From contig NZ_JAKGGD010000002.1 in assembly GCF_021556615.1 (NCBI RefSeq), forward strand, positions 1 to 64,000: a DNA stretch of 64,000 bases. The letters run 5' to 3'. The notes beneath the pieces are model-generated. The model saw only the letters and a list, made by a program, of their open reading frames with translations. It ran no database searches and was not told the DNA's origin. The position numbers were made by a program, and so were the translations under genes. Shown here in pieces: positions 1 through 8,489 of this stretch. Source of the stretch: Paracoccus salsus. Its GTDB lineage: Bacteria; Pseudomonadota; Alphaproteobacteria; Rhodobacterales; Rhodobacteraceae. How positions within the stretch are numbered: position 1 is the stretch's first letter; every line of letters begins with the position of its first letter.

Positions 1-397
1 CGAAACAGCAAAACCAAGTCCCGCTATCCCGTCCCTCACAGCGTCTCCCGCCGTTCGGTGAAGCGGTATTTACGGACCAGAACCAAAACCCGCAAGAGGA
101 AAATTGGGCCATCTGGTCATTTTTCGCACAAGCACATGAACTGTATGTATAAATTTACGACACTCATGTGACGTGCTGCGTCGCTGTCTTCGCCGGCGGC
201 GCGGGATTCGCGCCTCACCCGGGCCATGATCGACCGAATCCGGATGGAATCACGCCCTCTTCAATCCCGATTCCGGCACCACGCACGCTGATCCGGTGGC
301 GTTCCGCCACCGCATGGGTGCGCCTTTCCATCCGGCGCCCCTTGCCCCTGGCCCCTCCTCAAGCCGGTATCGGTTCTGGTTCGACGACGCGCCATGC
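1..397. other. Left-edge stretch without an assignable gene
   Basis: No convincing gene begins and ends here. Frames entering from the left edge stop at about 58-60, 148-150 and 169-171, so the 3' end of an upstream plus-strand gene is possible but cannot be identified. A 7-bp inverted repeat (CACATGA at 133-139, TCATGTG at 164-170) flanks an AT-rich segment containing TATAAA, which could be a regulatory site. Open frames reading rightward over 168-1006 run antisense to rpsI/rplM and are treated as shadows. Confidence 0.4.
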
Positions 398-426
398 AAA
401 AGGCGCGACCCAACGGGCCGCGCCTT
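398..426 (-). terminator. Rho-independent terminator after rpsI
   Basis: On the minus strand a GC-rich hairpin with AAGGCGCG / CGCGCCTT arms ends in a short T run (TTTT). It starts about 26 bases beyond the rpsI stop codon and closes the rplM-rpsI transcript. Confidence 0.75.
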
Positions 427-451
427 CCACGAGAATCGACAAGCGCAGGGA

Positions 452-943
452 TCAGCGCTTCGAGAACTGGAAGCTGCGGCGCGCTTTCGCCCGGCCGTAT
501 TTCTTCCGCTCGACGACGCGGCTGTCGCGGGTCAGGAAACCGGCGGCCTTGAGCGCGGCCCGCAGGCTGGGCTCGTGCAGCTGAAGGGCCTGGCTGATGC
601 CATGCTTGACCGCGCCGGCCTGACCCGACAGGCCGCCGCCCTTGACGGTCGCCTGCACGTCGTATTGTCCGGCGACGCCAGCCACGTCGAAGGGCTGCTT
701 CAGGATCATCTGCAGCACCGGACGGGCGAAGTAATCGTTGATGTCCTTGCCGTTCACGGTGACCTTGCCAGAGCCTGGCTTGACCCAGACGCGGGCAACG
801 GCGTCCTTGCGCTTGCCGGTCGCATAGGCGCGGCCGTGCTGGTCGCGCTGCGGCTCGCGGCTGATCGCGGCCTCGGGCGCTGCCGCCTCGATGCCCGGTA
901 CTGCCGACTTCAGGTCGTCGAGTGTTTTGATGTCTTCAGCCAT
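452..943 (-). CDS. rpsI: 30S ribosomal protein S9
   Basis: Small-subunit ribosomal protein S9, whose basic C-terminal tail reaches the P-site tRNA in the decoding region. The 163-residue product has the S9 core ([13 protein letters not shown] near residue 42) and the invariant basic C-terminus ending FQFSKR. A leader of about 35 residues before the core is common in alphaproteobacteria. The ATG at 943 is preferred because [11 protein letters not shown] is the usual start and a GGAG lies 9 bases upstream. A GTG at 949 forming a GTGA overlap with the rplM stop is the alternative. It is the second gene of the rplM-rpsI operon. Confidence 0.97.
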   Translation of the reverse strand: MAEDIKTLDDLKSAVPGIEAAAPEAAISREPQRDQHGRAYATGKRKDAVARVWVKPGSGKVTVNGKDINDYFARPVLQMILKQPFDVAGVAGQYDVQATVKGGGLSGQAGAVKHGISQALQLHEPSLRAALKAAGFLTRDSRVVERKKYGRAKARRSFQFSKR

Positions 944-945
944 AA

Positions 946-1410
946 TCACGCGCTCCGGGTGTTCTTGGCGTTCAGGACCTTGACGTCCAGAACTTCGGGC
1001 TGCTGAGCCTCGTGCGGGTGTTCGGTGCCCGCATAGACGCGCAGATGGGTCATCTGCTGCTTGCCCAGCTTGTTGCGGGTGATCATGCGTTCGACCGCCT
1101 TGATCACCACGCGCTCGGGATGCGCGCCTTCCAGCACCTGACGCGCGGTGCGGTGCTTGATGCCGCCCGGATGGCCGGTGTGCCAGAAGTATTTCTTGTC
1201 ATCGCGCTTGCTGCCGGTCATCTGCACCTTGTCGGCGTTGATGACGATCACATTGTCGCCCATGTCCATGTGCGGCGTGAACGTCGGCTTGTGCTTGCCG
1301 CGCAGGCGGTTGGCGACGATCGTGGCGAGGCGACCCAGAACGACGCCCTCGGCGTCGATCAGGATCCACTTCTTCTCGATCTCCGCCGGTTTCGCGGTAT
1401 AGGTCTTCAT
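946..1410 (-). CDS. rplM: 50S ribosomal protein L13
   Basis: L13 is an early-assembling large-subunit ribosomal protein. The 154-residue product matches the family in length and in motifs: [17 protein letters not shown] near the N-terminus, [11 protein letters not shown] around residue 52, and the [11 protein letters not shown] segment. It is followed immediately by rpsI with a stop/start overlap, the conserved bacterial arrangement. Two promoter-like sequences lie in the leader at 1452-1525. Confidence 0.97.
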   Translation of the reverse strand: MKTYTAKPAEIEKKWILIDAEGVVLGRLATIVANRLRGKHKPTFTPHMDMGDNVIVINADKVQMTGSKRDDKKYFWHTGHPGGIKHRTARQVLEGAHPERVVIKAVERMITRNKLGKQQMTHLRVYAGTEHPHEAQQPEVLDVKVLNAKNTRSA

Positions 1411-1451
1411 CTTTCGTCCCTTCAGGGTCGGTTTGCTGTTCGAGATGAGGG

Positions 1452-1480
1452 TATATCGAAAATCGCGCGCGCCGGGTCAA
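1452..1480 (-). promoter_or_regulatory. Candidate proximal promoter of rplM-rpsI
   Basis: On the minus strand TTGACC (1475-1480) is followed after 17 bases by GATATA (1452-1457). Spacing is ideal for a housekeeping sigma factor, and the site is about 40 bases upstream of the rplM start. Confidence 0.5.
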
Positions 1481-1497
1481 GAGGTATCATCTCGATT

Positions 1498-1525
1498 TTT
1501 ATAAATACAATCAGGTGCTTGACAA
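1498..1525 (-). promoter_or_regulatory. Candidate distal promoter of rplM-rpsI
   Basis: On the minus strand TTGTCA (1520-1525) is followed after 16 bases by TATAAA (1498-1503), in an AT-rich island just downstream of the thioesterase gene. Tandem promoters are common upstream of ribosomal protein operons. Confidence 0.5.
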
Positions 1526-1566
1526 ATAGGTATTAAGATACCCCCGCACAAGCCGCCGGAATTCCG

Positions 1567-1986
1567 TTATTTCGGCGGAATCGCGTAGGTCATCGAACAG
1601 CGCGCAACCGGTTCGGACGCCCCGTCCGAGCCGATCAGTGCTTCGGCCACGGCAAGGACCCTGCCCAGCTTCAGGACACGGCATCGGGCGATCAGGTCCT
1701 TGCCCGCTTGCGGCTTGCGCATGAAATCGATCGAGGCGTTCGTCGTCACCGCCAGCGCGACCGGTCCGATCCGCGCGAGGATCGCGCAATAGACCGCCAG
1801 ATCGGCCAGCGCGAAGATTGATGGTCCGCTGACGGTACCGCCGGGCCGCAGATGGGATTCGTCCACGATCAGTCGCGCCTGCAATCCGTCCTCATCCACG
1901 CTATCGACACGGTACTGACCCGCCACCTGCGGAAAATCGCGGGCCAGAAAGGCGTTCAGTGCGTCGGCATCCATCGCGATCGTCAT
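1567..1986 (-). CDS. PaaI/YdiI-type hotdog-fold thioesterase
   Basis: A 139-residue single hotdog-domain protein of the PaaI thioesterase family, which hydrolyses acyl-CoA thioesters in the cytoplasm. The family pattern is visible: HLRPGGTVSGPSIFALADLAVY (a variant of the usual HxNxxGxxHGG), then TTNASIDFMRKP and a core strand with RVLKLGR. The usual GGxx(F/L)xLaD element reads SGPSIFALAD, so the active-site region is conservative but not canonical. The ATG at 1986 has an AGGGG element just upstream; a start 39 bases earlier is possible. It lies upstream of rplM in the same direction with its own gap. The substrate is unknown. Confidence 0.75.
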   Translation of the reverse strand: MTIAMDADALNAFLARDFPQVAGQYRVDSVDEDGLQARLIVDESHLRPGGTVSGPSIFALADLAVYCAILARIGPVALAVTTNASIDFMRKPQAGKDLIARCRVLKLGRVLAVAEALIGSDGASEPVARCSMTYAIPPK

Positions 1987-2433
1987 GTTTTTCCCCTGCT
2001 CAGTGGCGCCCCACGTTTCAGGCAAAGAGGGAGGAGATCAAGATGCAGCACAGTCTTACGCAGCGACAATGCGTTTGTCGGGAGGCAGAGCCCGGCACCG
2101 AAAAGACCGTCGAATCGGGCTGCGGGCGTCATCGTCATGCAGGCCCGCATGACGCACACCGCAACTTGCGCGGCATCGCAGCGACGTCCGGCAGCTTGAG
2201 GTCACGCAGCACCCGGACGAGGTCTGCGCGCGGATGAAAGCAGCGAAGTCCGGGCCCAACGCCCGCGCATCAACCTTGTGCCCCGTCGCGGGCTTGATGC
2301 CGCGATGGGCCCCTTCCCGGATCCGATAGCCGATCCGCAGGTCAAGCGTGGGATTGGGGAGTCTTCGCAAGACGGGCAGATCTGCCTGACCCGAGGGCCG
2401 TCCCGAGAAACATCAGGGAATTGCAGGGTGCGA
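1987..2433. other. Intergenic stretch between thioesterase and tRNA-Met
   Basis: About 450 bases with no recognisable gene. A minus-strand open frame at 2056-2370 encodes a Cys/Arg-rich peptide with no domain pattern or convincing ribosome-binding site, and is not annotated. The region presumably carries the thioesterase promoter and the 3' flank of tRNA-Met. Confidence 0.4.
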
Positions 2434-2510
2434 TGGTAGCGGAGGAGGGATTTGAACCCCCGACACAAGGATTATGATTCCTCTGCTCTAACCAACTGAG
2501 CTACTCCGCC
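2434..2510 (-). tRNA. tRNA-Met (anticodon CAT)
   Basis: A complete cloverleaf on the minus strand. Its acceptor stem GGCGGAG pairs with CTCCGCT through one G-U pair. It has a GCTC...GAGC D arm, an anticodon loop with CAT at 2474-2476, a TTCAAAT T-loop and an encoded 3' CCA. The D-loop AGTTGGTTA and paired position 1-72 fit elongator Met better than initiator Met. A lysidine-modified Ile2 tRNA cannot be strictly excluded by anticodon alone. Confidence 0.93.
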
Positions 2511-2613
2511 ACGAGTGCTGGGCGATTTAAGGGGTGGCGCCGGGGGCGTCAAGCGGTTTTCTTGACGCTCTGACCGCCAGCCTTCCGGCGAAGCGGAACA
2601 CGAAGGAGTCGCG

Positions 2614-4794
2614 ATGAAACTCGACATTCCCGCCTCTCGCGATCTGGTGCTGGTCGGCGGTGGCCACAGCCACGCGCTGCTGCTGCGCATGTGGGGGATG
2701 CAACCCCTGGCGGGCGCGCGCGTCACGCTGATAAACCCGCACCCGGTGGCCGAGTATTCGGGAATGCTGCCGGGCTTCGTGGCCGGACTTTATGATCGCG
2801 ACCTGCTGACGATCGATCTCGTGAAGCTGGCGCGGCATGCCGGGGCGCGCCTGATCCTCGACCGTGCGACCGGCCTCGACACGGCTTCCGGCCAGGTGCA
2901 ACTGGCCGGGCGCGGGCCGGTCGCATACGACATCGCGTCGCTGGACGTCGGCGTCGCGACGATTCCGCCGGATCTGCCGGGCTTTGCCCAGCACGCGCTG
3001 CCCCTCAAGCCCACTTCGCAATTCGTCGAACGCTGGCAGGATTTCGCGGCCTCGGGCGGCGGCAGGATCGTGATCATCGGCGGCGGCCTTGCGGGGGTCG
3101 AGATCGCCCTTGCCGCCAGGCGCCGCCTGCCCCACGCGCCCGTCACGGTCATCGAGGCCGACGCAACCCCCCTGCGCGAACTGTCCACGCCCGCACGTCG
3201 ACATGTGCTGGTGCGCGCGGCTGCCGCGAGGATCGACCTGATCTGTGGAAGCCCCGTCACCGAAATCTCCGCGAGGTCCGTTCAGCTTGCCGACGGCCGG
3301 ACGCTGCCCGCGCAGCTCATCGTGGGCGCTGCCGGAGGCTGGACTCCCGACTGGCTTGGCGCGACCGGGTTGAGGATGCAGGGCGACCGAATCCTCGTCG
3401 ACGACAGGCTGGCGACCTCGGACGGGCAGGTCTTCGCGACCGGCGATTGCGCGATCCTGTCTGACGCTCCCAGGCCGCAGGCCGGCGTCTTTGCGGTCAG
3501 GCAGGCACCCGTGCTGGCCGCGAATCTGCGGGCCGCGCTGACGGGGCGAGGGCGGCAGCGCCGCTTCCGGCCCCAGAGGGACTGGCTGCGGCTGATCGCT
3601 GCCGGGGGGGACGCGGTCGCGGACAAGTGGGGACTGGGCGTTGGCGGAGGCTGGGTCTGGCACTGGAAGGACCGGATCGACCGTCGATTCATGGCCATGC
3701 TGCACGACCTGCCGAAAATGCCCCCTCCCGCCCTGCCCCGGCAGATGGCGCTCGGGGCGCGCGACGCCATGGGCGACAAGCCGCTCTGCGGAGGATGTGG
3801 CGCCAAGATGGGCCGGGCGGCGCTGCAGCGCGTTCTGCTTGCACAAGCCTCGCCGCGTCGGCACGACATCCTGACCGGTCCGGGCGACGACGCCGCAGTC
3901 ATCCAGATGGGCGATCTGCGACAGGTGTTGACCACCGACCACCTGCGCGCCTTCGTCCTGGACCCTGCATTGATGGCCCGCATCGCGGCGCTGCATGCGC
4001 TGGGGGATATCCGGGCAATGGGTGCCCAGCCGCAATCGGCGCTGATCCAGGTGACACTGCCGCGCCTGTCCGAACCCTTGCAGGAGCGGACCCTGACGGA
4101 AATCATGGACGCAGCGGCGCAGGTGCTGGACGCGGCAGGCGCGCCGATCGTGGGTGGACACAGCTCGACCGGGGCCGAGATGACCATCGGCTTCTCGCTG
4201 ACCGGAACGGCCCGCGACCCGATCGGCCAGACCGCAAGACCCGGCGACGTGCTCATCCTGACCAAGCCGATAGGAACCGGGGTGGTGCTCGCCGCCGAGA
4301 TGATCGGGGCCGCACCCGGCAGGGCCGTCGCCGCGGCCTGGGACTGGATGTCGCGCGATCAGGCCCATGCGGCCCGCATCCTCGGCCAGGACCCGAGCGA
4401 CCTGCGCGCCCGGGCGATGACCGATCTGACCGGCTTCGGGCTGGCCGGCCACCTGGCCGGCATCGCCGAGGCGTCCGGCGCGCGCATCACGATCGCGCTC
4501 GACCGGTTGCCGCTGATCGACGGGGCAGAGACATTGTCAGCGGCCGGACATCACAGCTCGCTTTACGCCGCCAACCGTTCCGCCACGCTTGGCCTGGTTC
4601 AGGTCCCCGCGACCGCGCGCGGCCGGCTGGTCTTCGACCCTCAGACCTCGGGCGGCCTTATTGCCGCCCTGCCGGCCGCGCGGGCCGAAGCGGCGCTTGC
4701 CGCAATTCACGCGGCAGGCGACGACGCCTGGATCGTCGGCGAGGTCGGGCACGGTCCCGCCGAAGTCCTGTTCCGCCAGCATGAACCTGACTGA
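2614..4794 (+). CDS. selD: NADH-dehydrogenase-like flavoprotein fused to selenide, water dikinase (SelD)
   Basis: A two-domain protein of 726 residues. Residues 8-375 are a pyridine-nucleotide-disulfide oxidoreductase domain with dinucleotide-binding motifs VLVGGGHSH (12-20) and IVIIGGGLAGVE (152-163), and FATGDCA near 275. Residues 388-726 are SelD, which makes selenophosphate from selenide and ATP for selenouridine or selenocysteine. CGGCGAK (392-398) aligns with the catalytic segment: C395 matches E. coli Cys17, K398 matches Lys20, and Ala397 replaces Cys19. GPGDDAAV follows as the metal/ATP motif. The start is fixed by AAGGAG 5 bases upstream of ATG. The gene is monocistronic and divergent from tRNA-Met. 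The fusion is known in some bacteria; the flavoprotein domain may help deliver reduced selenium, which is inference. Confidence 0.92.
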   Translation: MKLDIPASRDLVLVGGGHSHALLLRMWGMQPLAGARVTLINPHPVAEYSGMLPGFVAGLYDRDLLTIDLVKLARHAGARLILDRATGLDTASGQVQLAGRGPVAYDIASLDVGVATIPPDLPGFAQHALPLKPTSQFVERWQDFAASGGGRIVIIGGGLAGVEIALAARRRLPHAPVTVIEADATPLRELSTPARRHVLVRAAAARIDLICGSPVTEISARSVQLADGRTLPAQLIVGAAGGWTPDWLGATGLRMQGDRILVDDRLATSDGQVFATGDCAILSDAPRPQAGVFAVRQAPVLAANLRAALTGRGRQRRFRPQRDWLRLIAAGGDAVADKWGLGVGGGWVWHWKDRIDRRFMAMLHDLPKMPPPALPRQMALGARDAMGDKPLCGGCGAKMGRAALQRVLLAQASPRRHDILTGPGDDAAVIQMGDLRQVLTTDHLRAFVLDPALMARIAALHALGDIRAMGAQPQSALIQVTLPRLSEPLQERTLTEIMDAAAQVLDAAGAPIVGGHSSTGAEMTIGFSLTGTARDPIGQTARPGDVLILTKPIGTGVVLAAEMIGAAPGRAVAAAWDWMSRDQAHAARILGQDPSDLRARAMTDLTGFGLAGHLAGIAEASGARITIALDRLPLIDGAETLSAAGHHSSLYAANRSATLGLVQVPATARGRLVFDPQTSGGLIAALPAARAEAALAAIHAAGDDAWIVGEVGHGPAEVLFRQHEPD

Positions 4795-4963
4795 AGACCG
4801 CATCACGGCCGTCCCACTGACCGCAGCCCGATGAAAGCCGGGCAATCGACCGCCCGGCCATGCCGCTCGTCTTCGGTCTGGAAATATCTCCGGAGGTCCG
4901 GGGGCGGGCAGCCCCCGGGGCGGCGCGGGACGCAAACCCGGCGCCTCGGCCGGCCGCGTCCGC

Positions 4964-6286
4964 TCAGCCGCGTGCCTTCACGACGCGCAGCAGCGGCATC
5001 AGCTCGGACATGTCCGGTCCGTGCGCCTGCCCGGTCACGGCCTTGCGCAAGGGCATGAACAGCGACTTGCCCTTCCGGCCGGTCGCCTGTTTCACCCGCC
5101 CGGTCCAGTCAGACCAGCTCGTGTCATCATAGGGCGGAGGCGGCAACAGGGTCATCGCCTCGGCAACGAAGCCGGCGTCCTCGGGGTCGATCTGCGGCTC
5201 GGCGCCCTCGCTGATGATCCTCCACCAGCCGGCGAGATCGTCCATGGTGGTGATGTTCCCCGACGCCACCCGCCAGAAACGCTCGGCCTGGTCCTGCGGC
5301 ACGCCCAGGCCCGCGATCCTGTCGCGGACCGCCTCGAAGGGCTGGGACTGGTTCTGCTCGCGGGTCAGGGGCCACAGATCCTCGGCATCGAACTTCGTCG
5401 GCGAGGCACCGAACTGCGACAGCTCGAACCGGGCCGCCAATTCGTCAAGGCTGGCCAGCGTGACCGGCTGGCCCGACCCCAGGCGCGCCATCAGCGACAG
5501 CAGCGCCTCGGGCGCGACGCCGGCCTCGCGCAGGTCCTTGAGCGACAGCGCGCCGATGCGCTTCGACAGCTCTTCGCCCCTGGCGCCCGTCAGCAGGCTG
5601 TGATGCGCGAAGGCCGGAGGCGTGCCGCCGATCGCACGGATGATCTGGATCTGCGTCGCGGTGTTCGTGACATGGTCCGATCCGCGCACGATATCGGTCA
5701 CGCCCATGTCGGTATCGTCGACGCTGCTGGCAAAGGTATAAAGAACCTGCCCGTCCGCGCGGATCAGCACCGGATCGCTGACCGAGGCCGCGTCGATCGA
5801 GATGTCGCCCAGGATGCCATCGACCCATTCGATCCGCTCGTGATCCAGCCGAAAGCGCCAGTAACCTTCGCGCCCCTCCGCCCGCAGCCGGTCGCGATCG
5901 GCATCGGACAGATGCAGCCCGGTGCGGTCATAGACCGGCGGCTTGCCCATGTTCAGCTGTTTCTTGCGCTTCAGGTCCAGTTCGGTCGGGGTCTCGAAGA
6001 CCTCGTAAAGCCGGCCTGTCGCCTTCAGTTCGTCGGCCATCTCGGCATAGCGGTCGAGCCGCAGCGACTGCCGCTCGACCCGGTCCCAATGCAGGCCAAG
6101 CCAGTCCAGATCGCGCTTGATGCCGTCGACATATTCCTCTTTCGAGCGTTCCCGGTCGGTGTCGTCCAGCCGCAGAATGAACGTGCCGCCCGCCTTTCGC
6201 GCGATCAGGAAGTTGAACAGCGCAGTCCGAAGATTGCCGACATGGATATGTCCGGTGGGCGACGGGGCGAAACGGGTGGTGGTCAT
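4964..6286 (-). CDS. gltX: Glutamyl-tRNA synthetase
   Basis: Class Ib aminoacyl-tRNA synthetase that charges tRNA-Glu (and, in bacteria lacking GlnRS, tRNA-Gln). It is 440 residues, normal for the shorter alphaproteobacterial form. The HIGH-type motif is PTGHIHVG (10-17) and the KMSKS-type motif is EELSKR near 240. IVRGSDHVTNT and the YTFASSVDD segment complete the Rossmann fold. The start is preceded by AGGAGAT. Many alphaproteobacteria carry two GltX paralogues, so this could be either one. Confidence 0.95.
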   Translation of the reverse strand: MTTTRFAPSPTGHIHVGNLRTALFNFLIARKAGGTFILRLDDTDRERSKEEYVDGIKRDLDWLGLHWDRVERQSLRLDRYAEMADELKATGRLYEVFETPTELDLKRKKQLNMGKPPVYDRTGLHLSDADRDRLRAEGREGYWRFRLDHERIEWVDGILGDISIDAASVSDPVLIRADGQVLYTFASSVDDTDMGVTDIVRGSDHVTNTATQIQIIRAIGGTPPAFAHHSLLTGARGEELSKRIGALSLKDLREAGVAPEALLSLMARLGSGQPVTLASLDELAARFELSQFGASPTKFDAEDLWPLTREQNQSQPFEAVRDRIAGLGVPQDQAERFWRVASGNITTMDDLAGWWRIISEGAEPQIDPEDAGFVAEAMTLLPPPPYDDTSWSDWTGRVKQATGRKGKSLFMPLRKAVTGQAHGPDMSELMPLLRVVKARG

Positions 6287-6366
6287 GGCGGATCTCCTGT
6301 TGCCGATGCTCTTTCACAGCCGGCGTTTTTTGTCCATATCGGGGTGGCAACCCCTGGGAGGTGCGG

Positions 6367-6774
6367 ATGACGGACTGGGAAGGGCTTCGCGCCCCCGATG
6401 CCACCGAGATCGAGGTGATGGCACGCGCCGCGCTGGCGACGTTGCCGGCCCGGTTCGCCGGCCACGCGCATGACGTGGCGATCCGGGTCGCCGAATTCGC
6501 GTCCGAGGAGGTGCTGGACGAGTTGCAGATCGACGATCCGTTCGAACTGACCGGGCTTTATGACGGAATCCCGGTGACCGAGAAATCCGTCGGCGACCAG
6601 CCCGGCGGGCCCGACATCGTCTGGCTGTATCGTCGGCCGCTTCTGGATGAATGGGCCGCGCGCGGCGATGTCACGCTGGGGCAGCTTGTCGCGCATGTCG
6701 TCACGCATGAGCTGGCCCACCATTTCGGCTGGTCCGACGATGATATCGCGCGGATCGACAGGTGGTGGGAATGA
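6367..6774 (+). CDS. Zincin-like metallopeptidase (MppA-type, minimal)
   Basis: A small 135-residue cytoplasmic protein of the zincin-like metallopeptidase family common next to central genes in alphaproteobacteria. The C-terminus has HELAHHFGWSDDDI, the extended HExxHxxGxxD zinc site with two histidines, a catalytic Glu and a third ligand. The ATG at 6367 is chosen because GGGAGG sits just upstream; a GTG at 6361 overlaps that element. Its TGA overlaps the ATG of the next gene by 4 bases, so the two are translationally coupled. Its substrate is unknown. Confidence 0.8.
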   Translation: MTDWEGLRAPDATEIEVMARAALATLPARFAGHAHDVAIRVAEFASEEVLDELQIDDPFELTGLYDGIPVTEKSVGDQPGGPDIVWLYRRPLLDEWAARGDVTLGQLVAHVVTHELAHHFGWSDDDIARIDRWWE

Positions 6775-7739
6775 GCCCCGACCCGGTCGCTGCGCAGGCG
6801 CCGATCCTGACCGTCACGCTCAACCCGGCCCTGGACCTTTCGACCGCCGCCGAGCAGGTGCGCCCCGGCCTGAAGCTGCGCTGCGACAAGCCGGTGGTCG
6901 ATCCGGGCGGCGGCGGCATCAATGTCAGTCGCGCGATCAAGATCATGGGCGGGTCTTCGACCGCGATGGTGGCTCTGGGCGGCGCGACCGGCACCCGCAT
7001 CGCCGAGATGCTGAAATCCGACGGCCTGTCGCTGGTGCGCCTGACCGCGCCGGGCGAGACCCGGCAATCGCTGGCCGTCACCGACCGCTCGACCGGCGAA
7101 CAGTATCGCTTCGTGCTTCCGGGCCCGGAATGGCACACAACCCATGTCGCGGACATGATGTCGGCGATCACCGAAAAGGCGCGAGCCGGCGGCTGGGTCG
7201 TCGTGTCGGGATCGAACCCGCCCGGCGTTGCGCCGGGTTTTGAACAGATGCTGACGGTGCGCCTGAAGGACGGGCGCGCGAAGCTGTTGGTCGATACTTC
7301 GGGCGAGGCGCTGCGGCTGCTGGCCGGATCGTCGATTCCGGTGGACGTGCTGCGGATGGACAGCCACGAAGCCGAGGAGCTGGCGGGCCGCAGCCTGCCG
7401 CTGCGCAGTGACAGCGCAGCATTCGCGGCGGGCCTGGTCAAGGATGGCGCAGCGAAGTCGGTGATCGTGGCGCGCGGCGCCGATGGCTCGGTCATCGCCG
7501 GACCGGGGGGGGCCTGGCATGCCGAGGCGGCGCGGGTCCCGGTGGTCAGTGCCGTCGGCGCGGGCGACAGCTTCGTGGCGGGCTTCGTGCTGGCGATGGC
7601 CCGCGACTGGCCGGTACAGGAGGCCCTGGCGATGGGCGCTTCGGCGGCTGCGGCCGCAGTCATGACCCCGGCCACCGAACTGTGCCATGCCCATGACGTC
7701 GATCGCCTGTTCGCGGACCGGCTCATCACCCGGCTGTAA
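6771..7739 (+). CDS. pfkB: PfkB-family hexose-phosphate kinase (1-phosphofructokinase type)
   Basis: A 322-residue ribokinase-like sugar kinase. It starts with LTVTLNPALDLS, typical of the 1-phosphofructokinase/6-phosphofructokinase-2/tagatose-6-P kinase group. DPGGGGINVSRAIKIMGG (about 46-63) binds substrate, and VSAVGAGDSFVAGF near residue 260 carries the catalytic Asp and anion hole. The reaction is ATP-dependent phosphorylation of a hexose phosphate. No fructose PTS gene is adjacent, so fructose-6-P versus fructose-1-P cannot be decided. It overlaps the upstream metallopeptidase gene (ATGA) and is followed by a strong hairpin. Confidence 0.85.
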   Translation: MSPDPVAAQAPILTVTLNPALDLSTAAEQVRPGLKLRCDKPVVDPGGGGINVSRAIKIMGGSSTAMVALGGATGTRIAEMLKSDGLSLVRLTAPGETRQSLAVTDRSTGEQYRFVLPGPEWHTTHVADMMSAITEKARAGGWVVVSGSNPPGVAPGFEQMLTVRLKDGRAKLLVDTSGEALRLLAGSSIPVDVLRMDSHEAEELAGRSLPLRSDSAAFAAGLVKDGAAKSVIVARGADGSVIAGPGGAWHAEAARVPVVSAVGAGDSFVAGFVLAMARDWPVQEALAMGASAAAAAVMTPATELCHAHDVDRLFADRLITRL

Positions 7740-7754
7740 CGTCGCGAAATCAGA

Positions 7755-7779
7755 AAGGCCGCCCCGAACGGGCGGCCTT
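7755..7779. terminator. Bidirectional-looking hairpin between pfkB and the 108-residue gene
   Basis: A perfect 10-bp stem (AAGGCCGCCC / GGGCGGCCTT) with a 5-base loop lies between two convergent genes. The T-rich ends on both strands are short, so it may serve both transcripts. Confidence 0.7.
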
Positions 7780-7802
7780 GCAGCGCCTTGCGGCACGATC
7801 TG

Positions 7803-8129
7803 TCAGGCGGCTTCGGCTTCCTCGGCCTCGGCGGCCATGCGGCGTTCGCTTTCCTCGCGCGACAGCGCCACCGAGGTGCGTACGCCCTTGGACACGAAAT
7901 CCATCAATCCCTTGACGACCCGTTCGTTCGGATCGATTCCGGCGCAGCTGAGAACCTCGCGGCCATCACGCGACCGCGCCCAGCGGGCGATCTGCTCGGG
8001 GCCGTTGCCGTATTTCTTGTCGTCGGCGATGGCATCGTCCAGCGCCGCCAGAACCACCGCAGCGAACAGCTTGCGGGCACGCTGGCCTTGTTCGAAGTTG
8101 AAAGCTGAGCCGTCTACAAAATCGCGCAT
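7803..8129 (-). CDS. Conserved small protein (DUF6280-like)
   Basis: A 108-residue soluble, charged protein with no signal peptide or membrane segment. The sequence (MRDFVDGSAFNFEQGQRAR..., ARSRDGREVLSCAGIDP) resembles a highly conserved rhodobacterial family that I associate with DUF6280, though I recall this rather than computed it. The C-terminus is Glu/Ala-rich. It converges on pfkB and shares a long upstream region with efp. The function is unknown; strong conservation of such short proteins usually implies a core role. Confidence 0.7.
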   Translation of the reverse strand: MRDFVDGSAFNFEQGQRARKLFAAVVLAALDDAIADDKKYGNGPEQIARWARSRDGREVLSCAGIDPNERVVKGLMDFVSKGVRTSVALSREESERRMAAEAEEAEAA

Positions 8130-8148
8130 TACATCCGTCCATATATTG

Positions 8149-8169
8149 GGCCCGGGAGTCGCCCGGGCC
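8149..8169. repeat. GC-rich hairpin upstream of the 108-residue gene
   Basis: GGCCCGGG (8149-8156) and CCCGGGCC (8162-8169) form an 8-bp stem with a 5-base loop. It lies 20 bases upstream of the start at 8129, where it could affect the 5' leader of that gene. Confidence 0.4.
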
Positions 8170-8269
8170 TTGCGGGGCTACATCGCCAGAACCCGCATCG
8201 TTTATTTCCGTTTCTCCGACGGTGCAGCCTGACTAGACCAGTTCGACACCGATTCGATATTGCCTCGAC

Positions 8270-8286
8270 TGCATGGCTGCCATGCA
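8270..8286. promoter_or_regulatory. Perfect palindrome, possible operator
   Basis: TGCATGGC-T-GCCATGCA is a 17-base perfect inverted repeat in the efp upstream region. A second perfect palindrome lies 26 bases downstream. No regulator family is recognisable from the sequence. Confidence 0.4.
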
Positions 8287-8311
8287 TAACCTGCATTACA
8301 GGAAAAACTCA

Positions 8312-8324
8312 GGTAAATTTTACC
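8312..8324. promoter_or_regulatory. AT-rich perfect palindrome, possible operator
   Basis: GGTAAA-T-TTTACC, a perfect 13-base inverted repeat about 80 bases upstream of the candidate efp promoter. Confidence 0.35.
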
Positions 8325-8392
8325 ACTTCATCGTTGGTTCGTCGGGATTTGTCCTCGGCTCCCGCCTTGACAACGTGCAAAACCCGTTTCGG

Positions 8393-8421
8393 TTGCCTCT
8401 GTCCGCAGCCCCCGATATAGG
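8393..8421 (+). promoter_or_regulatory. Candidate efp promoter
   Basis: TTGCCT (8393-8398), 17-base spacer, TATAGG (8416-8421), ending about 70 bases upstream of the efp start. Confidence 0.5.
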
Positions 8422-8489
8422 GGCGCGGCAGCGTCGTTCAACGCCCGGACGGCCCGATTTCCCGAAACATCCCCAACGAGTTTTCCCCC

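Noticed and set aside
2527-4452. A 641-codon open frame antisense to the selD fusion
   Set aside because: It mirrors the GC-rich codon structure of the real gene, is Arg/Gly/Gln-rich and has no domain pattern. The plus-strand protein is a clear two-domain enzyme.
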